Position numbers and translations under genes: made by a program. Below, piece by piece: positions 20,395 through 31,809 of a stretch of 64,000 nucleotides of DNA (position 1 is its first letter; each line of letters opens with the position of its first letter). Below the pieces are notes generated by a model. That model made no database searches and was not told where the DNA came from. It saw nothing but the letters and a program-made list of their open reading frames with translations. The DNA is from Amblyomma americanum (taxonomy: Eukaryota > Arthropoda > Arachnida > Ixodida > Ixodidae): assembly GCF_052857255.1 (NCBI RefSeq), contig NC_135497.1:117439512-117503511 (forward strand), read 5' to 3'.

Positions 20395-22232
20395 TGCTCG
20401 AGCCCTCCAGTACCCCGCAGTCGGTGCCTATGAGAGGCACTGATGATTTTCTTGGACTGTTGAGGAAACCGAGTGCTTTCAAGTGTGAAAATGTCATGCT
20501 GCTGAAATTTTAAATTGCATTGAGCGTAACGCCTTGGTTTAGCCTTTACTCATGAGCGCCCTCTCAATAGCATTCTGCAGTTCCTGGACCTTACAGCGGA
20601 TCAGATACAAAGTTTTTTGGTTTCCGTTTTCTTTTTTTTCCTCAAAATAGGCTTATTGGCCTGGTAATTATGAAAATGAGCTCAAAAGACCAGTGCGCAG
20701 CGTTAATAATAAATGACAAGCGATTTTGTACCTGCAGTTTGCGTGTCGTTCGGAACTAGTGCTTAAGTGCACCTAGACGTCACAGTCGACCGGCCAACCT
20801 GCACTACTACATTCCTAATGACGTCGGCGTCGCCGGAAAGCACTGGTTGTTGCTGTGAACAACCACTGTGTTTGGTTACGTCACGACATTTTGGGCAAGC
20901 ACGTCTTGACGTCACTTCATGTGGGGGAAAATGACGAGTGGCTCCATGGACAACATTCAAAGTCAGATTAAATTATGTTTCAATCAACGCCAGCGACTTA
21001 ACCTTGCCAGAACGCATCTCCTTACGCCCGTTAAACAAAGTCATAACGTTTTTTTTGTGTTCGATATTTTGTGTCTGCAACCCTTTACGTTCATGTCCTG
21101 TCATGAGCATATTTGTTGGTGCTTGCGCACCTGTACAGGAAAGCGACTGTTACCCTGCGATTACGCTAAATCTAGAACCACCAAAAGGGCAATTGCTAAA
21201 CACAGTATTGAGAATGTTCCAGAAAAAATCACGGATACATGCAATAGATGCCAGCTTCGATTTGCAGATTTGAGGTTTTAAGGACGCTGGATTTCCTGGT
21301 GTGTTTGTGCTGGAGGCTGTTGAAACAATGGAAAAGAAGGTGCCTTGTAAAGTAAACACTGATAAAGCTAACAAAAACTTACATGGCAGTAGTAATTCTT
21401 TATGTCCACAGGACAAGTAGGAAGCAAGCGCGGTGTCCTGTCGGTTTTCCCAGCGCACTGTAAGCTGAGTCACCTGTATGCCCGTATTGGAAGACACACC
21501 ACCAAACAGAACCAACATGACTGGCGTGAAGTACAGAACCCCTACATGGACTGAAAAGTTGATGTAGTATATCAGATTCTCCTGGCATGTGGCGAAGTCT
21601 GAGCATGAGAGGTAAATTCGTGAGCATGAGAGTTGAACTGAAAAACATGAAGAGCGTCACTAGTACTTGAGCATTGCCTAGCACACACATGCGAGTCTCT
21701 GCAAGAGCAAGTGAAGATTATACGGATATGGAATAAGGGAAAATCGCGAGAACTGCTCAAAGCGTACTTTATCAAGAATCAACCAAAGGAATGTATCTGT
21801 GACACGTCAATCAGGCATTATAACAGTGAAGTACGTTTCCTGGAAGACACCCTGACGCAAACCCTTTTTTTTTTCTGATTCTGGTTTTGACACCCTTCTG
21901 CGCGCCTGTGTTGACAAGGACATGTCTATCTGTCTGCTCCTCCAATAACCATGAATTGTTAGTTTGCGCCTATCCCGTCTTGCCTCCTCTTGTGAACGTC
22001 CCATTTGCGCAACCATTCCTTCTATCGCTATGAACCAACCCGCCCAACATCGTATCCTGCTAATGGAATAACGTAACGGATGTTAGCTCAAGGCATAGAG
22101 GACCGCTGTCACTGGTGGCGACATTGGGCCTTTGTCCTACTCTGGAAAGAACTTTCTTGATGACGAGAATCGTAAATAATCATAGATCTTTTTGCACGAA
22201 ATGTTCATTCAGCTACGAAACAATGTTGCCAC
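20395..22232. other. Intergenic; cluster of GACGTC/GACGTCA motifs at 20770-20920
   Basis: Between 20777 and 20915 there are several GACGTC or ACGTCA motifs of the CREB/ATF type (AGACGTCACA, TGACGTCGG, TACGTCACG, TTGACGTCACT) and a small GGTTGTT/AACAACC hairpin. Open frames at 20919-21281 and 21150-22016 are not recognisable and are left uncalled. Confidence 0.4.
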
Positions 22233-22558
22233 TTTTGTTGCCAACACCGACAACTTAGATTATTAGTTTTGGTGTTATGGAGGTTTAAGGTCCCAAAGCC
22301 ACTCAGGCTATGAGGGATGCCGTTGTAGAGGGACCGGATAATTTCTACCACCTGGGGTTCTTTAACTTGCACTGACGTCACAAAGCACACGGGCCTTTTG
22401 TTGCCAACACCGACAACTTAGATTATTAGTTTTGGTGTTATGGAGGTTTAAGGTCCCAAAGCCACTCAGGCTATGAGGGATGCCGTTGTAGAGGCACCGG
22501 ATAATTTCTACCACCTGGGGTTTTTTAACTTGCACTGACGTCACAAAGCACACGGGCC
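22233..22558. repeat. 163-bp tandem duplication (22233-22395 and 22396-22558)
   Basis: Each unit starts TTTTGTTGCCAACACCGAC and ends CACACGGGCC. Only about two differences are visible (GAGGGACC/GAGGCACC and TTCTTT/TTTTTT). The unit contains ~30 bp of DNA outside the SINE plus the SINE 3' half, so the duplication happened after the SINE inserted. The near identity means it is recent. Confidence 0.9.
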
Positions 22559-22664
22559 TCTATCATTTCGCCTCCATCGAAATGCTATTGCCGCGACCAG
22601 GATAGTACCCGGGTCTTTCGGGTCAGCAGCCGAGCACCATAACCACTAGGCCACCACGGCGGCT
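22264..22664 (-). mobile_element. Ruka-like tRNA-derived SINE with an internal tandem duplication
   Basis: The minus strand reads a tRNA-like head (A-box about 22646, B-box about 22605) next to CATTTCGATGGAGGCGAAAT-type DNA, then the body with GTCAGTGCA, GAACCCCAGGTGGT, GCCTGAGTGGCTTTGGGAC and a TTTAAACCTCCATAAC-like end. Target duplications AACTTAGATTAT (22252-22263) and AACTTAAATTAT (22665-22676) flank it. The 3' half is duplicated in tandem (see the 163-bp repeat). I recognise the family as the Ruka type described from ixodid ticks; the name is from memory. Confidence 0.85.
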
Positions 22665-22790
22665 AACTTAAATTATCGTTCACCTTTGAGAGTAAGTAAT
22701 ACACGTAGCAGTCTCCCCCCGCGTAATATTATCACCATCGCATCGAAATAATCAGCCCCGATAAACGCCCGCTGTAGACCCGCCACAATG

Positions 22791-22990
22791 CCTCTGTGGC
22801 TGCGGCGCTCGTCTGCTGAGTCCATGGACACGGCCCGAATCTCGGTCCGTATTTCGATAGAGGCGAAATGCAAAAGGCTCACGCGCAGTGCGGTGTAAGA
22901 GCAGGTTAAAGGAACCCGACTGGACTAAATTAATCCTGAGTGTTACACCTCGGCGCTTCTCATAGCCCGTGGGCAGCTTCGGGACCATAC
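22791..22990 (+). mobile_element. Strongly diverged Ruka-like SINE
   Basis: CTCTGTGGCTGCGGCGCTCGTCTGCTG corresponds to the SINE head, ATTTCGATAGAGGCGAAATGC to its core, and CTCATAGCCCGTGGGCAGCTTCGGGACC to its 3' part. Many differences indicate an old copy in the orientation opposite to its neighbour at 22264-22664. Confidence 0.6.
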
Positions 22991-23949
22991 GCCGATGTGG
23001 GGCAAAGGCCTATAGCATTGATCTAATAACAGCCCTGATCTGCACTTTGTCCATTAGCCCCATTAATTATTGTTGCGCTCCAGAAAACTTTGCGCATTTT
23101 CAGTGCAGGGCCTTAAAAACCAGTTTTGGGCCTGAAAAGCCAGTTTGCAATAACAAGAAGTCGTGTATTCTGGAACCAAAGAAAAAAAAAACTGCCCACT
23201 CTCTGAACTCGCGAAGCGTCAACTGATTGTACCTCGCGTAAGCACCTTCCAGTCATGGACAAAAACAACAGCACAGCGGATTTGGGACGCTTTTCTCTCT
23301 GTTTATTTTTCTGCATTCCATCTGTTTTCGGGACTTAGAAAATGTAAGACACATGTAAGGCATCACACGGACAGTGAATGCGCAACAGATAGCATCCCCT
23401 TTTTGTGCTCCCTGCAGGCGGTCTTGACTCGGCCGGTTGCCCGCGGGGACCCGTCTTCGGGAGGAGGCATTGAGTCCGTGCCGCTTCGCGAAGAGGGCAC
23501 TGACAGTGACATTTGCTGCGTCAGGAGGCGAAATTCCCGCCGAAACTCCTCCCTTTGTTCTCACTTTCTTCTGTTCCCCTTACAAGCGTGTTAAAGTGGC
23601 CATTCATGGAAAAGCCTGATTTCTTTTATCTCTATGCAGCTGAGCTCGTTTTTGTCATTCACTCTCTTTTCTTTCCGCATGCTCTTTGTTGCCTGTACGC
23701 ATAGTTTACTTATTTTTTTTACTCTCAATTCCAGTTGAACGGCGTGCTTTCGGTTGAGCGCCCCGAAGATACGAAAAGGGCAAACAAGAGAGAACGAAAC
23801 AGTCACGTAAATGGGTAACAAAGCGGGGGGGGAGTTTTTAGATCGCGCTTTCTGTTAGACTCATCGAATATCGGATGGCAGTTTGACAAAGACCCGAAAC
23901 TTTTTGTCCCACCTAAGTAAACACGACACAATAATGCGATCCCCTGTCG
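22991..23949. other. Intergenic; nothing supported
   Basis: Open frames of 60-143 codons on both strands overlap and show no domain. Confidence 0.45.
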
Positions 23950-24480
23950 GCTCACAGAAAGTGTGTTTACCCTGCGAGGTAACGCTGGTGCCGGAAATAA
24001 GTTCCCGCGGAGCGGGTCCGGGCGCAGCCCGCGGAGCCGGAAGAAGTGGAAGTTGGCGCGCCGAGAGGGAATCGGAAAACAACGCGGCGCTTCCTTCCTT
24101 GCTGGTGTCTGCACGCGGGGAGGTGTTGCTGCTGCTGACGCCGGCCGCTTCTCTTTCGGCTGCCACCGCCGAACGCCGCTCGAGCATCAAGTGAGCCACC
24201 CCGCCGCCCTCCTGCGCCCCCTTGCAGCAGCGGAGGCCGCTGCGGCGACAGTGGTGACTCGATGTCGCCGAAATGGGATTCCTCGAGAATCGCCTTTCGA
24301 CGCCGCTGCTGCGCGCACTGTGCGCTCGCTGCCGCGACCTGTCCTTTATGCATGCGCCACGCAGCCCAAGAAGAGCGGCCGTGCCCTGATCACTTCGGAC
24401 GCCGCGGTGCAATTCGAGGGACATTCCGGGAGGGCTCCGCCTGGACTCCGAACGCTCCGACGAAGTACACACAAAAACTT
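23950..24480. other. GC-rich, CpG-rich island; non-coding by appearance
   Basis: A third CpG-rich island. Frames of about 200 codons exist on both strands over the same bases (23861-24472 minus and 23963-24565 plus), which is a sign of stop-poor composition, not of genes. The translations are Arg/Ala/Ser-rich without motifs. Confidence 0.45.
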
Positions 24481-25360
24481 CATTGCCATTCTTTGGGCTT
24501 TAGGAGAGTGCCATTACTTGCTGTTGCTGTTGCGTCTGCCCACGTCAACAGCGTCGAGGTCGTGACACAAAAAGGGCGCCTTGGTGTTGAGGATGTTGTT
24601 ATGCGACGTGGTATAACAGAGCAAGCGTTTTTGGCACACTTGTTAGCACCCTCGTTCAAGGTCTTCTTTTTTTTTTCATTTGTAGGAAAAAATAAGTCTT
24701 TAAAAAGGTAAACAGGAATGAGTGTACTGACGTTTTGCCACCGACATTATTTCTTCAAATTTCTAACTTATTTATAGAGACTGCCTGGTGACTAACTTGG
24801 AATCTCGTAGTTCGTTAGTAATGTGAGGTAACCAAATTTTAGGCTTTTTAAACATGGCACTCTATTGCCCTTCTGAACTGTACTGTATGCCTGTATCAAC
24901 TACAACAGGTGCTGGATTCGAAGCTGCATGATCCTCCTGGTCACATCGTGTTCCTTACTAAGCCGCCTATTCTGATGGAAAATAGAAATGAGAGTTTGTA
25001 CCCGGCTCTCTTTACCAAAATCGGTGCTTGAGCGGCCAAACGTACTTTACTTCGCAGTAAACCGCTGGAACGCTCCAGATGATGCTGACGCGCATGAGGA
25101 CAACAGGGGTGTCTCGGATAAGAGTATGCCCTTTCCGAATTACGCTCGCCCATTCCTCTTTCTCCTTCACTGAACGCAACGGCAACCTACATGTGTGCCT
25201 CACACGTGTCAGTTATATTTGGTCCGAATCCGGACACCTACTGCAGCCGACCTCTTTTCCTAATGAGAGCTATGGTGCCCGAGCCTGCTGTTTCTTTTTT
25301 TTCCAAAACAGAACGCTGGGGAAGTTTTTAACACACTCGCCATGCTCGAGCCGTCCTTCT
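24481..25360. other. Intergenic; nothing supported
   Basis: Mixed-composition DNA between two GC-rich islands. Small overlapping frames near 24941-25203 have no recognisable content. Confidence 0.45.
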
Positions 25361-26480
25361 TCTGGTGCCGTTTCCTCGTATTCACCGCCATGTCTGTCTC
25401 TCAGTGCCCGTGAGGCGGCCAGCGCCTCCTCCTGCAGAGCCAATTTTGCCACCCGTTCCTCTCTTTCCAGTAATGGTCTCCATCTCTCCTTCCTTTAGCG
25501 TGCAATGGCAGAGACACCGGCAAGGTGACGCTGCCGCCAAGGTACCGCTGCCACCTCTTTCGAAGCATCTGATTAGTAGCTCTCCCCGGGCCCTTCCGTC
25601 TATCACTCTCGGGGGTCTTTCCGGCAGGCAGGCCTGCGCGGTCCAAGCGTGGCATCTTGGGGTCCAATAAATGGGCCGCCTGATGCGCACCCACGGAGGC
25701 CCCCGCACGTGCCCGGCCTGTTGGTGTCGCAGCCCGGCCAAACAATGAGCGAGCTGGAAAGCGCACATCGCTCACGGCGCGCGTCTACTCGAGACTTCTG
25801 GCTCGCAAGACGTCCGCGCCAGGGAGCGGCGGGGGGAGCCTTTCCATCCATTTGCCATAATTAAAATCACCGGCAGCCGGGCCTCGGCGCCCGCCCCTCC
25901 GGTGTTCGGCCGGCGGGTACAATGGGGCCGGCTGCCCATTAGGGCCCGACACCGCGGCTGCCGATTCGAGCCGCCAAGCGGCCGACCCGGCGCCGGCGCT
26001 TTGATCCATTTGCGTCAGGTGTTGCACCGTTTGTGACACGGTGCCCCAGGCAGCGGGCTTCATGGCCCCGCGCCGTGACAAATCGCCGTTTATTTGGAAG
26101 AGGATGATCGGGCCCCGCCGATGGAGACTGCCAACAAGTCTGCGCCCCGTCCAAATGAAGAGGGGCCGCGGCGGGGCGGGCACATTTCACAAGAGCGGCC
26201 TTTTCTCTCTCTTGCTGCCCCCCACGAGGGCCACGCGTGCCGGCCGGGCACGCCTTCTCGGGGGAACCCGCTCGCTTCTTCGATTGAGCGCGCCACCCGG
26301 TGGCTTTGTGCGGCCATCAGATGGTGCGGACGTTTGGCGGCCCATGCCCAGAAAAGGCTCCAAAACTTTCACAATGCCAACGCAGAGAGGCCAGCAATAA
26401 AAGAGAATAAGAAAGATGGCAATGAATGGCGGAGTGCGCGCCGGGTGCTCGCCAAGGTGGGGCCCACTGCGGTGTTTTAT
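25361..26480. other. GC-rich, CpG-rich island with embedded AT-rich motifs
   Basis: The largest island. Low-complexity GC DNA alternates with short ordered words such as CCATAATTAAAATC (about 25855), CCCATTAGGG (about 25936), GTCAGGTGTTGCACC (about 26015) and CGTTTATTTGGAAG (about 26087). These resemble homeodomain, T-box and forkhead sites and suggest a conserved regulatory element more than an exon. Overlapping long frames on both strands (up to 153 codons) are artefacts. Conservation across ticks would decide this. Confidence 0.4.
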
Positions 26481-28319
26481 TTTGTTAATGGGAAAATTTG
26501 AAGCCATCCGCTTGCGGACCGCTATAATAACTAACGGCCACTGGAAAGCTAAAAACTCCGTTTTTTTACTTTTTTTATGTGCGCGTATTTGATATACTGC
26601 GCTGCTTTCATCCCGGGCTTTGACAAAGTTTCGCCCTTTCTGCGCCACATTTTGCCTCCTTTCGTCAAGTAGCTCTCAGTATGGCTTTTTTGATCTTAAG
26701 CACTCTGCCTAGTCTCGCGCACAATGCCAACGAAGAAAAATAGAAATATATAAATAGACAAAAAACGCGCCTGCTGAAGTTTTGAGAGGTAGAAGCGCTA
26801 CGGTCGACAGATCATCATGAAAGTGACGAAAAGGGCACCATCCTTTACCCATAATCACGACTGCCAGCATCCTGACCGAACTTGACATGCGATGTGAGCC
26901 CATGGGATGGCACACGAAGCCCCTGCCTCTTTTCGCATGTGGTCACTTTCAGTGGCCTCCAAGCAAGGTCATTGGGCAGAAAGGCGGTACCAGCGGTCGC
27001 TCCTGGTCACGTACGGTTAAACTGCTTTTCAAAGCCAATCAACGTACAGGTTCGTAATGACTCCTAAGAATTGGCTGTGTTAAAATGTTGTCACCATACC
27101 TTGTAATTTAGCGCCAGTCCAGTGTAATGACATTACGCTGTATCGCAGGGAGTGCCCAAGAAATAAGTTTAGACGTATTATTATCAAATAAAAAAATGCC
27201 TTTTCTATATTTATTTCCCAAAAAAACAAAACCACATCTGTGGCGTTTCCAGGGCATTAACGCATCAATCGCAACACTCAATGAGTTTTTGTAGCCCTGT
27301 TTCTTTGAACGGTGGAGCTTGTGCTGAGAGGCATCATCAAGTAGACGTTGCGTCTTTGGCGCGGAAGCGAAATGTGCTCAGCTTTTAGGGCAGAAAAAGA
27401 GCAGTGGCACTGAAATTTTTGCCGGCGAGTTGCACCTACGGGCGTTCTGTTTTCGTTCGTTATCCTTCTTTTTTTATTTTGAGCTAAGTGTTTTGGGATA
27501 CTATAAACAAACAAACAAGATGGGAATCATGAAAGGTGAGGTTGTTTCAGTGTTCATCATCATTCCGCGGATTATTTTTTCCGAGTAATTTTAGTCCACT
27601 TTCTGTTCTTAGTTTCTTCGAAGGCAGTGAATGAAACGGATGTAATTAATGTGAGACTGCTGTCACATAATTCTTTTCGGCCGATTCTGTTCGATTCTTG
27701 CTTTCCGCCGGTCTGTTTGACTGATGCTTATGACAGCGAGGGCATGTGGGACAATAGGGAAGTGCAAAAAAAAATCAGAATGAAATCGTGTTCGAATGCA
27801 ATCGTTGTACCACCTCCTCTCTCTTCGTGGCTAGGAGTGTATACCATATCACTAATACGCATGCTGTAACAAGGCCTGCAGTTGCAGATCCGGCCATGCA
27901 CAATACTCTTGGAGCTTGAAATATTCCCGCTAGTCGTGCGTGCTCAGCAACGTTTGTTAACAAACAGCTCCTCGTATTTAAATAGGTCCTCCTTGTTCAG
28001 TCGAATCATCTTTTCGGAAATAGAGGCTGGGTGCCTGATAAGAACCACGCAGTCATGGTCCTGCGAGCGATCCACTACCGCGTGGAGACTTCCTTTTCCC
28101 ATGCTCTCACTGTATTGCTGGCCTCATAAAACGAACGCAGCGGCACTTAACGGTTCTTTTATCTCGCAAGCATGCGATTATCCATGTACAGCTATCCTAA
28201 GATATATTTTAACAAAAAAATTACGAATAACTTTAAATGTGCCGGCGAAAACAGGCCTCTGTATTCAGCTTTCCTGAACATAAGCGGAAATCACTACAAC
28301 ATAAATAGGAGTTCCTGTG
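26481..28319. other. Intergenic; nothing supported
   Basis: AT-rich DNA. A frame of 131 codons at 27882-28277 shows no recognisable domain and unusual composition. Confidence 0.45.
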
Positions 28320-28996
28320 GAGCATACTAAAAGGTGAAGGTATCGGTCATGAGATAACATAATTACTAACAGAAATATGCTCAGATAATAAAGTTTGAAT
28401 TGCTTAGGAAGGGATTAGAAGGGCAACAACAATCAAGACACACAAAGGGCTAAGGCAGAGTTGTCCTCTTTCACCAATGCTTTTCATGATTTGCACGATA
28501 AATATCAAAAGAAGGTTACATGAAAGTAATTTAGCTTATAATCTCTCGTACAAATTATAGGCGGAGTGGTCGTTGAGCAGTGGCTTCCTGGTTTAATGCA
28601 TGCAGACGACAAGGTACTATTATCTGGTAGCCAGGAAGATTTACAGACTCCGGTTAATTCTTGCGAAGAAGAAGGCGACGTTCCGGGCTTCACTTCTAGT
28701 GTCATTAAGTCAGGTTTGATGGTATGATATTTAACAATTCCACAGATTAGGTGCTAACAGTACAATGACATGAGATATACAGGGTAGCGAATATAGACAT
28801 CTACGGGTATAGGTAAACGGAGGACAGACATACATTGAAAAGCACGAAAAAACTGCTAGCGGGAAAGGGCAAAGAGATGCCGCAATAATAAAGCATAGAG
28901 CATAATGGCGGTACAACAGGTATAAAATACTGACAGGTGTTTGTATAGGAATAATGGTGCCAGGGCTTACTTTCTGGAATGCGGCTCCGTGCTTAA

Positions 28997-29527
28997 AGGG
29001 ACAACTGAGGAGAACTCTATCATTTTTTTTGTTAGCAAAATCTGATATTTCGGCATTTCATGGCTTTGTTGCCGCTTGTCCGGGCGCGAAAGATGCATTT
29101 ATTTCAAAGAAATTTGGATTCAAAGTTGAGTAAGTTTTTCGCGCCGCTCTGATTCAAACTCGAGAACTCTTATGACGACACGGAGAACTCTTAGGACGTC
29201 ACAGAACGGAGTGACGTGATACGTGACGTAAACGCAGATTCCGTGATTTCTGACGGCTAGCGGTGCGGTGCGCAACCTTCCTTTGCTAGCCTCAGAGATT
29301 CGTGGCTTCCATGAAGTAAGGAAAATTCCTCCAAGGTGGCGCCTCTTGTCCTAGGAAGTCATCGCGCTTGTACTTGCGAGATTGGCCTGTGGCGGCGACA
29401 CCTGTATTTTGGTTCTTGCTATTTTCTACATTACAAGAGCTTTGTTTTCAGTAAGAGTGACGTTTTTGTGATCAGGAGCTGCTATTCTATCGATACAAGC
29501 CAACTTCAATTTCTCCTCAGTGTCCCT
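28997..29527. mobile_element. TTAA-type MITE (piggyBac-like), 531 bp
   Basis: The termini are inverted repeats: AGGGACAACTGAGGAGAA on the left and, reading inward from the right, AGGGACACTGAGGAGAA. TTAA lies directly outside both ends (28993-28996 and 29528-29531). TTAA duplication is the hallmark of piggyBac-family insertion. The interior has no transposase frame, so it is non-autonomous. It interrupts the LINE at 28320-30410 and is therefore younger than that LINE. It contains several ACGTCAC/GTGACGT words near 29192-29230. Strand is not meaningful. Confidence 0.85.
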
Positions 29528-30383
29528 TTAAGGGCAGAAGTTCAGCCGATATTAGAAGCACATCAGAGAGCTGTTAGAAGATTAGCACTAGGGGCCCACG
29601 GCAAAACCACCAAAAGTACAGGAGGACTTGGGATGGGCATCGTTCGGAGCACGGGAAACTCAAGTAAAATATTATGTGAAGAACGCCATAGGAAACTGGA
29701 CGATAGCAGGTGGGTTACTAAGATATTTAAATACTTATACAGAAACAGCGCTTACTACCGAGTGGCAGAATAGGTCTAGAAAACTCACCAGTAAGTATGC
29801 AGGAAACCAGGACGGAAAATAAAGAACTTTAAACGACAGATCCAAAACTCAGAGGCTAAGAACTGGAGGCCAAGCGGACTCTAGACCTGTACAGGAAGTA
29901 GAAAAGGAAAATCAAGACGGAATCGATCTGTGGTAACTCAAGAGGCTGCGCCCTACAATAGATTTGAAGCGAGATGATGGTGTCTTAGAAGGCAAAGCTG
30001 CAAAAGAAATTTAACCAAGCAGATGACATATATGCAGTGCGTTGTAAATAAGTAGAAACATATACAGAATATTTTTTACTAGAATGTGCCGGTGTCCATC
30101 CAAATGTCGATACAGCTACAGTCACACTCACTGAGGCCCTAGGAAACGTTTAGAGATAACAAAGACAATGGGAATGAATCTGCGGTAGACGTTAGCAAAA
30201 ATCGATTAGAAGACTGGTAGCTCAAAAGCAGGGCGGGGGCGTAATTAAGGCTGCAAGTTTAGGATTACAAACTGGTCAAACGTAAAAGGGATAAGTTACA
30301 TAAAGGCAATGTCAAATTTATTTACAATACCATTAAATTTGACAAATTGGTTAGAGAAATACAAAGAAAGAGAAATACCAAGC

Positions 30384-30403
30384 GTGGTGGCACTTGCCAC
30401 CAC
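30384..30403 (+). repeat. 3'-terminal hairpin of the LINE
   Basis: GTGGTGGCA-CT-TGCCACCAC, a perfect 9-bp stem with a 2-bp spacer, at the 3' end of the LINE homology. The sister element at 46440-47265 ends with GGGTGGCACTCACCACCAC at a similar place, so the structure belongs to the family. It may be the RT recognition site. Confidence 0.6.
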
Positions 30404-30410
30404 CTCATTT

Positions 30411-31557
30411 CAAACATCGCTCCTAACATCTTTCCATCCATCCATCCATCGGGGATATAGTCCACATGATACTCCTGATTCTCAAATTTCTTGATTTCTT
30501 GAATGATTCTCTCTACTTAATTTCTCATAGCTTCCCGCGATCTTTTTCTCCTACATGAGGTGATTGTATTTATCCCTTTGTTAAATGACAGAAATGTCTG
30601 TTCCTGCTAAACAGGGCGTTCTTGTTTACCCCAACGGTTGAGGCCATTTCACATGAGCCAATTTCTTAATCAACAAAATCGAGGTGTCCTTGCTTCAGAC
30701 TGGCTTCTAATTAATGAGCGTTTTTGCGCAAAAGGCCCAGTTTTCAGCAAAATAGGTGATTATAGATGGATACACTGCACTGGACCTCTCTCTCTTTCTA
30801 AGAAAATCAATAAATAACGCCCACACCTAACTGACTACAGAAAGGCAGGCTGTCAAAAAAAAAAGAAGCTTGAAACACGCGGCGACAATTTGCACCCACA
30901 CTTCGAGTCGAATTCTGTTATAGGACAACTATTGAAAATTGAGTGTATTTTCGTAACCAGCTTAAGGAAACTTAACACTTCGCCTTTCAAAATTTAATGT
31001 TCAAGGGCTATTTGGTCTAACGCGAAAATAAAGGAATGTTTAAAATAAAGGAGCCGACAGGAACGCTGAGTGAAGCAGTGCTGCTGGTAATTTAAAAAAA
31101 AATGGTGCTTGAATCTCCCCGAATGATACAGGAAGCTAATGACCTTGTATTCATTTGTGCGCTTCTTTACCTGCTAAAAATAGGCCATAAAATGTTTATC
31201 CATCTCGCTAACCCAAAAGGATATACTGCCGTATAAATGGGCACGGTTGCATGGTTCTGCATTTTAGCGCCGATTAATTCAACGAACGTTTCTGCCTCAT
31301 GTTTACAAACGACAGCAAATGGGGCAGTGTTAGTGAATAACCGATTTCCACTACGGGATCATATGGCATCAATTTTACGCTACTAAATTCCGCTTACAGT
31401 TTGCCATCTCTTTTACAGCGCTTGAATTTTTCAATACTGTCTTGATTCCGGACATACTCCTGGCGATTAAGAGCGCGCGTATGTTGCTCCGGCATTAGCA
31501 TTTGGTGATTACTCTCACCCTATCAGTCATTGCCTGATTTCACTCACAACTGTTAAA
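30411..31557. other. Intergenic; short (ATCC)n run
   Basis: (CATC)n-like repeats at about 30430-30450, otherwise AT-rich unique DNA with no supported gene. TGTTAAA at 31551-31557 is the left target duplication of the next SINE. Confidence 0.5.
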
Positions 31558-31802
31558 AATTTAATGGCTTAAGGCTTATGGGATTTAACGTCCCAAAGCG
31601 ACTCAGGCTATGAGAGACGCCGTCGTGAAGGGCTCTGGATAATTTCGACCACATGGGGTTCTTTAACGTGCACTGACATCGCACAGTGCACGGGCCCCTA
31701 CCATTTCGCCTCCATCGAAATGCGACCGCCGCGGCCGGGATCGAACCTGCGTCTTTCGGTTCAGCAGCTGAGCGCCATAACCACTGAGCCTCCGAGGCGG
31801 AT
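31558..31802 (-). mobile_element. Ruka-like tRNA-derived SINE
   Basis: On the minus strand the head has TCAGTGGTTATGGCGCTCAG (A-box) and GGTTCGATCCC (B-box), then GCATTTCGATGGAGGCGAAAT, GTGCACTGTGCGATGTCAGT, GTTAAAGAACCCCATGTGGT and GCCTGAGTCGCTTTGGGACG. TGTTAAA flanks it at 31551-31557 and 31803-31809. It is full-length and well preserved. Confidence 0.9.
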
Positions 31803-31809
31803 TGTTAAA

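Larger units (their letters stand above)
28320..30410 (+). mobile_element. Decayed LINE (RT and 3' part), split by a MITE
   Basis: Left of the inserted MITE, broken frames give RT motifs: GLRQSCPLSPMLFM at about 28448-28490 and the catalytic-type GLMHADD at about 28594-28612 (His where YADD has Tyr). Right of the MITE, a frame at 29530-29773 reads EAHQRAVRRLALGAHGK and then SRW-x3-IFKYLY, the post-RT region of the same LINE type. A second 3' part of this family lies at 46440-47265. The two halves join when 28997-29527 and one TTAA are removed. The 3' end carries the hairpin at 30384-30403. Stops and frameshifts are numerous. The clade is not certain. Confidence 0.7.

Noticed and set aside
20258..20513. 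Gly-rich or Pro-rich frames
   Set aside because: They are translations of the long G-tracts.
22205..22553. Two nearly identical minus-strand frames, suggestive of a duplicated gene
   Set aside because: They are the two units of the 163-bp duplication of a SINE 3' half.
23861..24565. Two open frames of about 200 codons on opposite strands
   Set aside because: They cover the same GC-rich bases, have low-complexity Arg/Ala/Ser-rich translations and no domain; stop codons are simply rare in this composition.
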